This document shows positions 7,994-16,816 of a stretch of DNA of 64,000 nucleotides, piece after piece; positions within the stretch are counted from its first letter, which is position 1, and each line of letters starts with the position of its first letter. Position numbers and translations under genes: made by a program. Source of the stretch: an uncultured Chloroflexales bacterium (GTDB lineage: Bacteria > Chloroflexota > Chloroflexia > Chloroflexales > Chloroflexaceae); the NCBI GenBank assembly GCA_937918935.1, contig CAKZSI010000005.1:60846-124845 (forward strand), in the 5' to 3' direction. The notes under the pieces are model-generated. The model saw nothing but the letters and a program-made list of their open reading frames with translations. It was not told where the DNA came from and did no database searches.

Positions 7994-8518
7994 ATGACCA
8001 GTCCGCTCTACACTCCGCCAGTCGTCCTGCCCCGGCTCAACGTTCGGCCCGATGCGCCCACGCGGATCCGTCGCGCCCGTGTGGGTGACGTGCCGCGTCT
8101 CTACGAAATGATCAACTACTACGCGGCGCGTGGCGATATGCTGCCCAAAACGCTGGACCAGCTCTACAACCGGGTGCGTACCTTCAATGTGGCCGAGGCC
8201 GATGGCGAGGTGGTGGGCTGTGCGGCCCTGCACGTCACCTGGGCCGACCTGGCCGAAGTCGTCAGCCTGGCGGTGCATCCCGACTTTCAGGGACGGGGCC
8301 TGGGGCGCCGGCTGGTCGAGCCGCTCTTCGATGAGGCTCGCGAGTTGGGCATCCCCACCCTCTTCACCCTCACCTTGCAGGTCGGTTTTTTCAGCCGTCT
8401 CGGCTTCCGCGAGGTGCCCAAACTGCGCCTGCCCCACAAGATCTGGCAGGACTGCGCCACCTGTTTCAAGCAGGACCGCTGCGATGAGATCGCTATGGTG
8501 AAGCCACTGGCGTTATGA
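7994..8518 (+). CDS. argA: Single-domain N-acetylglutamate synthase (GNAT family)
   Basis: A 174-aa GNAT acetyltransferase. The acetyl-CoA loop is VHPDFQGRGLGRRLVE, preceded by the beta-strand VVGCAALHVTWADLAEVVSLAV. The C-terminal part RLPHKIWQDCATCFKQDRCDEIAM, read here as separate blocks RLPHKIW, CATCF and CDEIAM, resembles the short one-domain ArgA proteins (as in mycobacteria) that acetylate glutamate. With its place directly behind argH this supports a role in the first step of arginine synthesis. The two pairs of Cys could bind a metal or be structural. It overlaps in function with ArgJ, a combination found in other bacteria. The alternative is an unrelated GNAT enzyme, but the context argues against that. 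Confidence 0.85.
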   Translation: MTSPLYTPPVVLPRLNVRPDAPTRIRRARVGDVPRLYEMINYYAARGDMLPKTLDQLYNRVRTFNVAEADGEVVGCAALHVTWADLAEVVSLAVHPDFQGRGLGRRLVEPLFDEARELGIPTLFTLTLQVGFFSRLGFREVPKLRLPHKIWQDCATCFKQDRCDEIAMVKPLAL

Positions 8519-8528
8519 GCGTGCATGT

Positions 8529-8574
8529 GCAGCGTAGCTGGGCGAAGGCCCTGGCTGGTCGGCGGCTACGCTGC
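8529..8574. terminator. Inverted repeat between convergent genes
   Basis: GCAGCGTAGC (8529-8538) and GCTACGCTGC (8565-8574) are perfectly complementary, with a 26-base loop, between the ends of argA (+) and the hydrolase gene (-). No T-run follows, so termination is inferred only from position. A module A repeat (GAGGGCGTAGCCCTC) follows at about 8605-8620. Confidence 0.4.
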
Positions 8575-8655
8575 GTACCCCGGGTGTGAAAAGGATTCTT
8601 TTGAGAGGGCGTAGCCCTCCTGAACGTGCCCCTCGCGCAGGGTCCTGCCTCCTTC

Positions 8656-10704
8656 TCACCGAAACGCCGGCGGGCCGATCTGCTCGACGCAGCGGTCATC
8701 GGGCGGAGCGGCGGGGTTCTCGAGGAAGGCGCGGATCAGTCTGGCGGGACAGGCGCCCCGGCCCACCACGGCATGCCCCGTGTCGCGGAGAGTGAAGCCG
8801 TAGGCCCGGCTCAGTCCCTCAGCGGCCCGTTCGCGCCACGCTGGCGGCGTGATCGGGTCGTAGGCCCCCGCCAGCAGCAGCGCCGGTGTATCCGAGACGA
8901 CCGGCGCCCGCCAGCGCGGGTCGGGGAGCGCGGCCCCGAAGTGTGCGCAGAGGTTCTCAACTTCACCCGAAAGCTCCAACAGTTCCTGGTAGAACCCCGC
9001 CAGTCGCTCCTGGCCCGCCAGCGCCGCCTCGCGCCAGCCGGGCGCGAGCGTCCCCAGATCCTCGGCGCACTGAATGGCGTAGTAGAGGGCCTGCGACTGC
9101 CCGGCCCCCACGCCGCGCCGCTCGGCCACCAGCGCCCGCAACGGCGCCACGTCCCCTCGCTCCAGGGCCACGATTGCCGCCGGTAGACGCGGCACGCTCT
9201 GCCAGGCGTACAACTGGCGGAACATGATCCGCACCAGTTGATTGCCCGTTAGCGCGCCCGGCCCGTCGCCGGGATTCGCCGGCAGTGGATTGGCGTTCAG
9301 CGTCGCCACCAGGCGCCAGAAACGCGCCTCCAGGTCGGGGTAGGCCGCTGCGCAGCCTGGCTGCGCAGCGCAATCGGCGAAGAGCATTTCCAGGGAGCGG
9401 TTCAGGTTGGCCGGCATGCCGGCGTACAGGCTTTCCTGCGGCGGGTAGGGCGAGTCGAGGATCACGCTGCGCGCCCCGGCGGGGTCGTCACGCAGCATGG
9501 CCAGGGCCAGGCGCGTGCCGTAGGAGATGCCGAAGATGTTCCACTGCGTGTAGCCAAGGGCCAGCCGCAGGTCGTGCAGGTCGGCGGCGGCGGCAGTGGT
9601 GGTGAAGGCTCGTAGCGGTGTGCCGGCGGCGGCGATGCGCTCGCGGCATGCCAGCAGCGCCGCCGCCTCTCCCTGGGCATAGGCCCGCCCGGCCAGGCCC
9701 TGCATCCGCGCCTGCGCGGCAAAGGCGCCCACCTCGGGGCAGCGCAGATCGGGCCAGCTCGCCCCGGTCCCGCGCTGGTCCACAACGATCAGGTCGCGCC
9801 CGGCAACGAAGGGCCGCCAGGCCCGCCACAGGGTCGGCGCACCCGCCAGGGCCGGGCTGCCCGGCCCGCCCGACAGGTAGACGATCGGGTCGGGGGCCGG
9901 GCGCGGGTCGCGGAAGATGGCGAAGGCCAGCGCGGCGCTGCGCGCCGCCGGCTGGTCGCGCTCCAGGGGAACGATCAATGTGCCGCAATCCACCCGCGCC
10001 CGCGCGGGCACGGTGAAGGGGCACGGACCCCAGGCGATCTGTGGCAGGGGTTGGCCGCCGGTACTGGCACGCGCCTCGCGGCCCAGCAATCCCAGGCGCA
10101 CCTCCGGTCCACGCGGAGTGGCATGGATCTCGAAGCGCGCGCGCTCGAACCACTGCGCGGTGTAGGTCTGCCCGTCGCTGAGACGCTCTTCCCGCGGGGC
10201 GCTCAGCGGCAGGCCGAACAGGGCCGCATTCTCCGCCTCGCTCCAGCCGGGGCGCCCGTCAAGCTCCAGGCCCCGTGTGCGCCAGGCCGACAGGATCGGC
10301 TCGCACACGCCATAGCCGGTTTCGCTGAAGAACCGGCAGCCCGGGGCCGCTCCGGGCGCATCCGTACCGGGCGTCTGCTGGCCTCTGGCGGCGAGCGCCT
10401 CCGCGCCGAGCGGGCCAGGGCGCACATCGAGGGGAGGCCGCTGGTCGGGGCGCCACTCCAGACGCGCCCGCTCGAACCACTGCACGCGCGTTCCGCCCAC
10501 GCCCTCAAGCAGCGGCGAGATCGGGAATCCGAAGACCGGCAATCCGCCGGTTTGTTCCCAGAACTCCGCGATGCGTCCGGCAATGCAGTGACCGGTCTCG
10601 GCAAAACAGCGCACAGCGCCCGCCTGGGCCGCCGCTGGCGCCGCTGGCATCACCATCGCGGTGAGAAGACCCAGAAGCAGGGGGATCAACCGTTGCTGGA
10701 TCAT
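8656..10704 (-). CDS. Secreted alpha/beta hydrolase with TAP-like C-terminus
   Basis: The 682-aa product starts at ATG 10704, which overlaps the stop of the upstream gene (ATGA), so translation is coupled. It begins with a signal peptide (MIQQRLIPLLLGLLTAMV, cleavage near AAPAAAQA). Two similar units of about 90 residues follow (FAETGHCIAGRIAEFWEQTGG and FFSETGYGVCEPILSAW; each has GFP/GLP and VQWFERARLE-type strands). From about residue 240 there is a peptidase S33/alpha-beta hydrolase fold: oxyanion loop YLSGGPG, VDQRGTGAS, nucleophile elbow GISYGTRLA, later Asp in GAYDPITPP and His in DTGHAVVG, the last within the TAP-like C-terminal domain. Likely an extracytoplasmic peptidase or esterase; substrate unknown. 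It is last in a run with the beta-propeller and amine-oxidase-like genes. Confidence 0.8.
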   Translation of the reverse strand: MIQQRLIPLLLGLLTAMVMPAAPAAAQAGAVRCFAETGHCIAGRIAEFWEQTGGLPVFGFPISPLLEGVGGTRVQWFERARLEWRPDQRPPLDVRPGPLGAEALAARGQQTPGTDAPGAAPGCRFFSETGYGVCEPILSAWRTRGLELDGRPGWSEAENAALFGLPLSAPREERLSDGQTYTAQWFERARFEIHATPRGPEVRLGLLGREARASTGGQPLPQIAWGPCPFTVPARARVDCGTLIVPLERDQPAARSAALAFAIFRDPRPAPDPIVYLSGGPGSPALAGAPTLWRAWRPFVAGRDLIVVDQRGTGASWPDLRCPEVGAFAAQARMQGLAGRAYAQGEAAALLACRERIAAAGTPLRAFTTTAAAADLHDLRLALGYTQWNIFGISYGTRLALAMLRDDPAGARSVILDSPYPPQESLYAGMPANLNRSLEMLFADCAAQPGCAAAYPDLEARFWRLVATLNANPLPANPGDGPGALTGNQLVRIMFRQLYAWQSVPRLPAAIVALERGDVAPLRALVAERRGVGAGQSQALYYAIQCAEDLGTLAPGWREAALAGQERLAGFYQELLELSGEVENLCAHFGAALPDPRWRAPVVSDTPALLLAGAYDPITPPAWRERAAEGLSRAYGFTLRDTGHAVVGRGACPARLIRAFLENPAAPPDDRCVEQIGPPAFR

Positions 10705-11693
10705 GGTCCTGCCTGCTGCTCCGCGTGCCGGGCTACGATCCATTGCCTGGTATGGGCATCATAGCGCCAGAAGGCCCGGCGGAGCGGTGAGGTTCCTGAA
10801 GCGTTGACTTGCAGCGTGTAGTTGAATGATACCAGGTCAACGCTCAACTCGCCATCGGCGAAGCGGAGCTTGCGCGCCCGTTCGCTCGCCGTCGCGCCCC
10901 CGGCGGTGAGATCGATAATCTCGACCGGCGGGCCGGTCGCATGGCCCTGCCCGTCGAGGGGCACAGCGATAATCGCCGGTCGCCGCGCCAGCCCGACTAG
11001 CAGCAGGTAGCGCCTATTCGCGCGAACGACCGTTACACCCATGGCGTCCAGGCCGTCCAGTGGCGTCGCGCGGATCTGGCCATCGGTGGTCAGGGCGACC
11101 ACGCCGCCGCGCTCGACCGCCGGGGTTGAACCAATGACCGTGCCAGCGAAGAGCAGGCTCAGGTCGCAGGCGTAGCTCAGACCCAGTACGCCAAAGGGGT
11201 TGCGCTCGTTGGCCGCTCCAGGCAGGGTGGCGAAGGGGCGCATCACCCCCGTGCGTCCATCCACCCGCCAGAGGGTCGTCGCCCCCGATGGGGGATTGTC
11301 GGCCAGTGATTGGCGCGGGGTGGGCGCAAGGTAGATGTTGCCGGCCTCGTCGAAGGTCATGGCCCCCAGAAAGCCCCCGTCGTCCCAGCTCTCGTGCTGG
11401 TAACTACGTCCGCTGCCATTGAGGCTGACGAGGGCCAATCCGCGCAAGGGCCGGTCTGTGGCCAGCGCCAGGGGGCCGGGCAGCCCGGCGGCAAGCTCCT
11501 GCACGAAGGGGGGCTGCCGCGCGCAGGCGCCGGTTGCGGCAAGCGCGACGGGCGCCAGGTTCGCCCCCGTCGCCTGCCGCAGCCCCAGTAGCGCCAGAAA
11601 TGCCACGAACAGCCCGATGCCGCTGCCCACGTGACCGATGCCGAATGCGCGCCGCGTGCGTTTAGGGGGCGAACGTCGTTTGAAGGCTGCCAC
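10701..11693 (-). CDS. Membrane-anchored or secreted beta-propeller-like protein
   Basis: The start is a GTG at 11693 with a textbook ribosome site (GGGGAGGAGG, then 7 bases); the open frame upstream to 12290 is antisense to the next gene and is rejected. The 330-aa product starts MAAFKRRSPPKRTRR, then has one hydrophobic segment (GIGLFVAFLALLGLRQA) acting as signal anchor. The rest consists of repeated strands with phrases such as GAMTFDEAGNIYLAP, TTLWRVDGRTGVMRPFATL, GVVALTTDGQIRATPLDGL and AIIAVPLDGQG, typical of NHL/SMP-30-like propellers that often report or bind ligands outside the cell. No catalytic residues recognised. Its stop overlaps the hydrolase start. Fold assignment is by repeat pattern only. 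Confidence 0.65.
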   Translation of the reverse strand: MAAFKRRSPPKRTRRAFGIGHVGSGIGLFVAFLALLGLRQATGANLAPVALAATGACARQPPFVQELAAGLPGPLALATDRPLRGLALVSLNGSGRSYQHESWDDGGFLGAMTFDEAGNIYLAPTPRQSLADNPPSGATTLWRVDGRTGVMRPFATLPGAANERNPFGVLGLSYACDLSLLFAGTVIGSTPAVERGGVVALTTDGQIRATPLDGLDAMGVTVVRANRRYLLLVGLARRPAIIAVPLDGQGHATGPPVEIIDLTAGGATASERARKLRFADGELSVDLVSFNYTLQVNASGTSPLRRAFWRYDAHTRQWIVARHAEQQAGP

Positions 11694-11714
11694 GGTATAA
11701 CCTCCTCCCCTGAT

Positions 11715-11870
11715 GGCGTGTGTGCGGTTCTCCCACGCCCCTGCCCGGGGAGAGTGTCTCGGAGTCGCGTGCGTCCAGCGCATGAAGACGTGTTGTGGGG
11801 CGTTTCCCCCGCCCCTGCCCGGGGGAGCGTCTGGGAGGGCTTCACCCTCCCGGGCGCGCCCCTGAGGCGT
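11715..11870. repeat. Composite repeats between beta-propeller and lipoprotein genes
   Basis: Two CCCACGCCCCTGCCCGGGG-type linkers (about 11735-11755 and 11800-11830) and a module A hairpin CTGGGAGGG-CTTCA-CCCTCCCGG near 11830-11852; the right end runs into the last codons of the lipoprotein gene. Confidence 0.6.
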
Positions 11871-13569
11871 GACGAAGGCCGCTCTCGCCGTACCCTGCCG
11901 ATCCTGGGAGCCATGCAATCTCCATCCCCCCGCCGCACGGCCAGACCCGCGGCACGAGCATGCCGCCGTCCAGGGCGGTGTCGGCCCAGCAGCGTTTCCG
12001 CTCGGCGTTGCCGATGCGCGGCACGAACCAGACCACTGCGCCGCTGTCCAGCGACTCGCCGTTGATGAACCGCTCCGGCCCCTGCCGGGCGTCCAGCGCG
12101 CAGCACGAGCCGATGCTCGGCAGGTCGCCCTGACCCTCGGCCGGGGTGGGCCTGCTCCAGTAGACATACGCAAGTTCCGCTTCTTCCCAGAGTGGCGCCA
12201 GGGCCAGCGCGCCCTCGTCCGTGCGCGCATGGAGGGCGTGGGGCTCGCCGGGCCGCCAGGTGATCTGCCCTTCATCGGTGAGCCGCGCACCGCTCTGGTC
12301 GCTCAGATCGGCGCCGGGGGGCAGTTCCAGGCGCAGCACAGGGTGGTAGATTCCCTCGACGCCGCAGCCCCGCCCCTCGTTGATCGCCATGAACCGCAGC
12401 GTTCCAGCGGCGCTGAAGTGGGCGCGGGTGACGTACTGGTAGTTGCAGGGCTGCGGCCAGTTCGGGCTGCGGAAGGTAACTTCCAGGGTAAAACCTCCGT
12501 CAGGGGCCGTGGTGATCAGTGGCGGAGCGTAGGGGATCACCGCTGCCGCCGAGAACACCGGGCAGCCGATCGCGTCGGAAAAGCCTACCCGCTGGTCGTT
12601 GCGCCCGGTGTAGCCCACGTGCCAGTCCACTACCTTGGCCGATGCGAGCACGGGCCGGCCCTGGAAGCGCAGGTCGCGTAGCTCCAGGCCGTCCGAGCTG
12701 GTCAGCAGATAGCTCAGGCGCCAGCCGGCCCGTTCCAGGACTACGGGCGTCTCGCACAGGGGCGCCAGGGCGGCGTCCTGCAGCGTCGCCTCGCTCCAGA
12801 CCCGGCGCCCGCTCGCGCCCTGGTCGGTCCACGCCGCCCCGACGAGCCGAAACTCGGTCAGGTCCACGATTGTCCAGAGGGCACTGCTGCCCCACTGGAA
12901 GACCGGCGCGACACAGAGGTGCCGGCTGCGCTCGCAACTGGTGGTTTCGAGGGCTGTTTTGGTGGCGCTCATTGTTGCCATTGCCGCGTCGGGAGTCAGG
13001 CCATCGAAGGCGGCGGCGACCTGGGGGTCGGCCAGGGCGATCTGCACGGCGAGATCGGCCAGATCGGCGGGGATTTCGGGCTGGGCGTCGGCCAGCACGT
13101 CCACGCCGAGCACCGTGCCGCCAGCGGCGACCAGGGCGGTGACGGTGGTGTTGGTGGGGTATACGTACATCTGGACGCGCGCGCAACGATCGGAGGCGCA
13201 GGCGTGTTCCAGCGAGGGTGGAACATCGCCGGCGCTGGCCGGGCCAAGGGCCATGACCTCGGCGCGCAGCGGCTGCCCGTCGGGCGCGCGCGTGGCGGCT
13301 TGCACGCGCGGATCAGCGACGGCGGCCGTCTGGGCTGCGGCCAGCCAGTCCTCACTGGTATGGGCCGCCGGTAAAATGTACGGTGGCGTGGCCAGCGCAG
13401 CCGCCAGGCGCGCCTTACGCGCGGCGACCGCGGGTGACTCCGAGGTTGATCCACCGGCAAGGAGCACCGGCGTGCCCCGGGCGGGCTGCGCCGGCATGGC
13501 GGGGCGCGCCGCGCAGGCCCCGAGGCAGCCGAGAGCAAGCATAAGGATGAGACGGACGAACTGGTTCAT
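11842..13569 (-). CDS. Lipoprotein resembling copper amine oxidases, probably without the copper site
   Basis: The start MNQFVRLILM (ATG 13569, AGAGG just upstream) gives a 575-aa lipoprotein with lipobox CLGAC (Cys19). Two alpha/beta units follow, each opening with ADPRVQAA (85-92) or ADPQVAAA (180-187) and ending in a strand pair (TVLGVDVLADAQPEIP; WTIVDLTEFRLVGAAW), reminiscent of the N2/N3 domains of copper amine oxidases. The large C-terminal part has GWRLSYLLTSSDGLELRDL, GRPVLASAKVVDWHVGY, IGCPVFSAAAVIPY and PCNYQYVTRAHF; N376-Y377-Q378-Y379 lies where the cofactor Tyr motif N-Y-D/E-Y sits in amine oxidases. The HxH copper pair seems reduced to Y408-H409. The similarity is my reading of motif order, not an alignment. 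Its neighbour on the other strand is a MauG-like di-heme protein. Confidence 0.45.
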   Translation of the reverse strand: MNQFVRLILMLALGCLGACAARPAMPAQPARGTPVLLAGGSTSESPAVAARKARLAAALATPPYILPAAHTSEDWLAAAQTAAVADPRVQAATRAPDGQPLRAEVMALGPASAGDVPPSLEHACASDRCARVQMYVYPTNTTVTALVAAGGTVLGVDVLADAQPEIPADLADLAVQIALADPQVAAAFDGLTPDAAMATMSATKTALETTSCERSRHLCVAPVFQWGSSALWTIVDLTEFRLVGAAWTDQGASGRRVWSEATLQDAALAPLCETPVVLERAGWRLSYLLTSSDGLELRDLRFQGRPVLASAKVVDWHVGYTGRNDQRVGFSDAIGCPVFSAAAVIPYAPPLITTAPDGGFTLEVTFRSPNWPQPCNYQYVTRAHFSAAGTLRFMAINEGRGCGVEGIYHPVLRLELPPGADLSDQSGARLTDEGQITWRPGEPHALHARTDEGALALAPLWEEAELAYVYWSRPTPAEGQGDLPSIGSCCALDARQGPERFINGESLDSGAVVWFVPRIGNAERKRCWADTALDGGMLVPRVWPCGGGMEIAWLPGSAGYGESGLRHASGARPGG

Positions 13570-14437
13570 AGGCCTCTGGGTGGGAATGGTCGCGCTGGTG
13601 GCGGTGCTGGTCATCGGCTATCTGGCGGCGAAAGGCCCGGCGCGTCCCGTCGAGGTCACCGCGGCGCGCGTCGCGTTGGGCCAGCGTCTGCTGGCGGAGC
13701 AGCGTTTGTCGGCGGACGGGCGGCGCAGTTGCTTCTCCTGTCACCAGCCGGAGCGCGGCTTCACCGACGGGCGGGCCGTGGCCACGCCGGGCGGTCTCAA
13801 CACCCCGCCGCTGTGGGGATTGAGTGAGCGCCAGGTCTTCGGCTGGTTCTTGCCGGAGATGCACAGTCTGGAAGCCATGGCCCTGCGTCCCCTGGACGAT
13901 CCCGCCGAGATGGGGCCGCGCGGCGAGGCGACCCTGGCCCGGCTGCGCGCCGATGCGGACCTGCTGGCCGCCTATCGCGCCGCCTTCCCCACGGCCGGAG
14001 ATCTGATCACCTGGGAGCAGACCGGCGCGGCGCTGGCCGCCGCCCTGCGGACGATCGAGCCGCCTCCGGGGGCCTATGCGCGCTACCTGGCCGGGGAGCG
14101 GGCGGCCCTGAGCGCGGCGGCCCTGCGCGGGCAGACTCTGTTCGTCGAAGTAGGCTGCGCCGTCTGCCACCGGCCACCGAGCTTCGGCAGCGACAGCTTT
14201 CACAACATCGGCCTGCCGGCGGACCCGGCGCGCAACCGCGGGCGGGCGCGGGTGCCGGGGCTGCGGGGTGTGCGTCACACGGCGCCCTACTTCCACGACG
14301 GTAGCGCGGCGACCCTGGAGGACGTCGTGCGCCACTATGCGCGCGGCGGCGGGCCCGGTGCCAGCCCGGCGATCATCCCCCTCAACCTGACCGATGCCGA
14401 CATCCGTGACCTGGTGGCCTTTCTGGAAAGCCTGTGA
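13547..14437 (+). CDS. MauG/cytochrome c peroxidase-like di-heme protein
   Basis: From ATG 13547 the product has 296 aa with an N-terminal signal anchor (MRRTNWFIGLWVGMVALVAV) and then two c-type heme sites, CFSCH (62-66) and CAVCH (204-208). Family blocks are FTDGRAVATPGGLNTPPLWG, LRPLDDPAEMG and VPGLRGVRHTAPYFHDGS followed by ATLEDVVRHYARGG. The Met often found before the final P-L-x-L-T segment is Ile here (AIIPLNLTDADI), so the high-potential heme may have another ligand. Relatives either reduce H2O2 or, as MauG, oxidise residues of a partner protein. The 5' end overlaps the start of the divergent lipoprotein gene by 23 bases; GTG 13580 is an alternative start that would remove the overlap but also most of the anchor. 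Confidence 0.85.
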   Translation: MRRTNWFIGLWVGMVALVAVLVIGYLAAKGPARPVEVTAARVALGQRLLAEQRLSADGRRSCFSCHQPERGFTDGRAVATPGGLNTPPLWGLSERQVFGWFLPEMHSLEAMALRPLDDPAEMGPRGEATLARLRADADLLAAYRAAFPTAGDLITWEQTGAALAAALRTIEPPPGAYARYLAGERAALSAAALRGQTLFVEVGCAVCHRPPSFGSDSFHNIGLPADPARNRGRARVPGLRGVRHTAPYFHDGSAATLEDVVRHYARGGGPGASPAIIPLNLTDADIRDLVAFLESL

Positions 14438-14461
14438 AACCGAGGTGCAACCCGGAGGGTG

Positions 14462-14545
14462 GCACCTCGGGGAAAACCGGTTTCCCCGTGCCCCTGCCGG
14501 GTGCGAGTTTCCGGGAGACCCATACCCTCCCGGAAACTCTCTTCA
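14462..14545. repeat. Composite repeat before the WD40 gene
   Basis: Module B CGGGGAAAACC-GGTTTCCCCG at 14468-14488, linker CCCCTGCCGGG, then a partial module A (CCGGGAGACCCATACCCTCCCGG). The rest of the gap to 14794 shows no gene; a TATAAT hexamer at 14710-14715 is a possible -10 box for the WD40 gene but has no clear -35. Confidence 0.7.
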
Positions 14546-14794
14546 CTCCACCACAGATTTTACCGTCGGATCGGGCAAAAGGATACGGTGGGTGGCGCAA
14601 ACGAAGGCGGCGCCCTTACAGTGCCCCGTCCGAGTGAAGATGGACGGAACTGCTGTAGCCGGCGACGTTGAAGACCAGGGGCCGCAACAGCTATGCAATA
14701 GCTAGATGATATAATGGAGCCGTGGAGATGTTGCCGGGCCTGGCCAGACCTGTACGTAGCTCAACATAGTGTTGTGCCGTGATAAATTGCTCCT

Positions 14795-16708
14795 ATGGCT
14801 GCCATCAGATACTGCCTGCTCCTTGGAATGCTCCTGGCGCTTGGCGCCTGCAATCCCCCCGGCGCGTCATCCACTGCGGTGGCGCTTCCCGACATCACCC
14901 CCACCGCGTCCGCCTCACAACATTTCCAGCGCGTGGCCGCCTGGGGCGCCGGCGCGCCGGAAGCAATGGTCCTGAGCGCCGATGGCGCCACGCTCTATTT
15001 CGCCACCGCGCAATCCGTCCAGCGGCTCGATGCGCAGAACCTCTCGCGGACCCTCTGGCGCAAGGATCTAACTGCAACACCCACATCCATGGCCCTCAGC
15101 CCTGATGGCGGGACCCTGGCGCTTTCCTCCGACTCGTCCCTGACCGTGCTGGCAACCGGCGATGGCGTCCTCCGCAAGCTCTTTCCATACTCCGCGCCGA
15201 TTGCCGATGTAGCTTACGCCCCCGATGGCGCGCTGATCGCCCTGGCGCTGGAAAGCGGGACCCTGGCGCTGATCCAGCCCGAAAACGGCAGCACCACACG
15301 AGAGATGCGCCCGGAGGCCGGGGACCTGCTGGCGCCGCCCGGTCCGCTAACCGGTGTTGCCTTCGCGCCCGATGGCAGGACCCTCGTTACCGGCGATCAG
15401 AACGGGAACGTCGTGCTGTGGAGCGTGGCGGAAGGACGAATGCTGGCCCAAGGCAACGCGGCTATGCGCGTCGTGGCCGATGTCGCCTATAGTCCCGACG
15501 GGGCGCACATTGCCGCCGCCTCGGAAGGCTGGACCGCCGAGCCAGGCTCGGTCTGGCTGTTTGATGCCGCTACCGGCGCGATACTAGAGCGGTTGACCAT
15601 TGATGAGGAAACGCGCTGGCTCGCGCCGGTGAAACGGGTGATGTTCACGGCTGACGGGAGCGCGGTGGTGGCAGGGACCAGCGACGGCGCGGTGGTGCGC
15701 TGGTCGTGGCCCGAGGGTGCGGTGGCGAACGAGCTTGCGGCCCACCGGGCGAAGGTCACCGCGCTGGCCCCGACGCCAGAGGGTGACCTGTTCACCGCCG
15801 GGCACGATGGCGCTCTGCGTCGCTGGGACGCAGCCGGTGGGCTGCGCGCCACGCTCGATGGAACGCCCCCCATTACCGCCGTAGTCGTTGATCAAGGCGT
15901 CGTTGCCTCTGGCGGCGCCGATGGCTCGCTGACGTTCTGGACGGAGAGCGGCGAACGGCGTGGCCAGGTTGAGGCGCACGCCGGGAAGATCAACGCGCTG
16001 GCGTTGGGGCCCGATGGCCAGTTGCTGGCTTCCGCTGGAGACGACGGCGTGATCCGGTTATGGACGTGGCCCGCGGGCGAGCCAGGCGGCCAGTGGCTCG
16101 CGCACGAAGGGCCGGCACTGAGCGTCGCCTTCTCCCCGGACGGGTCGGCGCTGGCCTCGTCGGGCGCCGATGGCACGGCGCGGCTGTGGGCCTTGCCCGA
16201 TGGCGCGCCAATCGCCACCTTGACGGTGATTGAAGCTGACGGGCTGAATGCCACCACCGTGCCAGATGTGGCATTCACCGACCAGGGGCGCAGCCTGGCC
16301 GTGGCGAGCAACGGGGGCACGGTGCGGCGTTTTACGGTTCCCGAAGGAACGCCGCTGCCGGCGCTCGAAACGGGTGCGAACACCTGGTTGCTGGATCTGG
16401 TCAGCCTGCCCGACCAGCGCCTGCTGGCAGTGGACGACGCCGGCGCCCTGTGGATCTGGGAAGCTGACGGGCGGCTCGCCGGCCGTCAGGACGGCATGTC
16501 CCGTCACAGGGGGGCGCTGGCGGCGCTCGATGAGCGCTGGCTGGTAGCGCCCTTGATGGGACTGAGCCTCTGGCGCCTTGAGGGCGACGGACTGGCATTG
16601 ATCGAGACCGTGGGCAGCGTCGGCGGGCTTGTGGCGGCAGCAGCCGATAGCCAGGCGGTGGTCGTGGGTTCGCCCCGCGGGTCCATCGAGGTCTGGCGGG
16701 TTGGGTGA
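14795..16708 (+). CDS. WD40-repeat lipoprotein
   Basis: A 637-aa protein with a lipoprotein signal (MAAIRYCLLLGMLLALGAC, lipid Cys in LGAC) and a short Pro/Ser/Thr-rich spacer. Nearly the whole chain is WD40-like repeats of about 40 residues, recognised by S-P-D-G turns and closing W: for example LSPDGGTLALS, FAPDGRTLVTGDQNGNVVLW, FTADGSAVVAGTSDGAVVRW, LGPDGQLLASAGDDGVIRLW and FSPDGSALASSGADGTARLW. About twelve to fourteen repeats are visible, enough for two propellers. It should sit on the outer face of the membrane and act as a protein-binding scaffold. No enzyme domain. Partners are not obvious from neighbours. Confidence 0.85.
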   Translation: MAAIRYCLLLGMLLALGACNPPGASSTAVALPDITPTASASQHFQRVAAWGAGAPEAMVLSADGATLYFATAQSVQRLDAQNLSRTLWRKDLTATPTSMALSPDGGTLALSSDSSLTVLATGDGVLRKLFPYSAPIADVAYAPDGALIALALESGTLALIQPENGSTTREMRPEAGDLLAPPGPLTGVAFAPDGRTLVTGDQNGNVVLWSVAEGRMLAQGNAAMRVVADVAYSPDGAHIAAASEGWTAEPGSVWLFDAATGAILERLTIDEETRWLAPVKRVMFTADGSAVVAGTSDGAVVRWSWPEGAVANELAAHRAKVTALAPTPEGDLFTAGHDGALRRWDAAGGLRATLDGTPPITAVVVDQGVVASGGADGSLTFWTESGERRGQVEAHAGKINALALGPDGQLLASAGDDGVIRLWTWPAGEPGGQWLAHEGPALSVAFSPDGSALASSGADGTARLWALPDGAPIATLTVIEADGLNATTVPDVAFTDQGRSLAVASNGGTVRRFTVPEGTPLPALETGANTWLLDLVSLPDQRLLAVDDAGALWIWEADGRLAGRQDGMSRHRGALAALDERWLVAPLMGLSLWRLEGDGLALIETVGSVGGLVAAAADSQAVVVGSPRGSIEVWRVG

Positions 16709-16816
16709 CCCATCGCGAAATGCGCCGCTCACGCTCCGACTGTTGCGGCGAGACGACGCGAGCCTCGGCGCGCCGCACATTGCCTCCGTATACCCAATCC
16801 TAAATCCCAGATCCCC

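Noticed and set aside
11694..12290. N-terminal extension of the beta-propeller-like protein
   Set aside because: Antisense frame within the lipoprotein gene and repeat DNA; a textbook ribosome site precedes the GTG at 11693.
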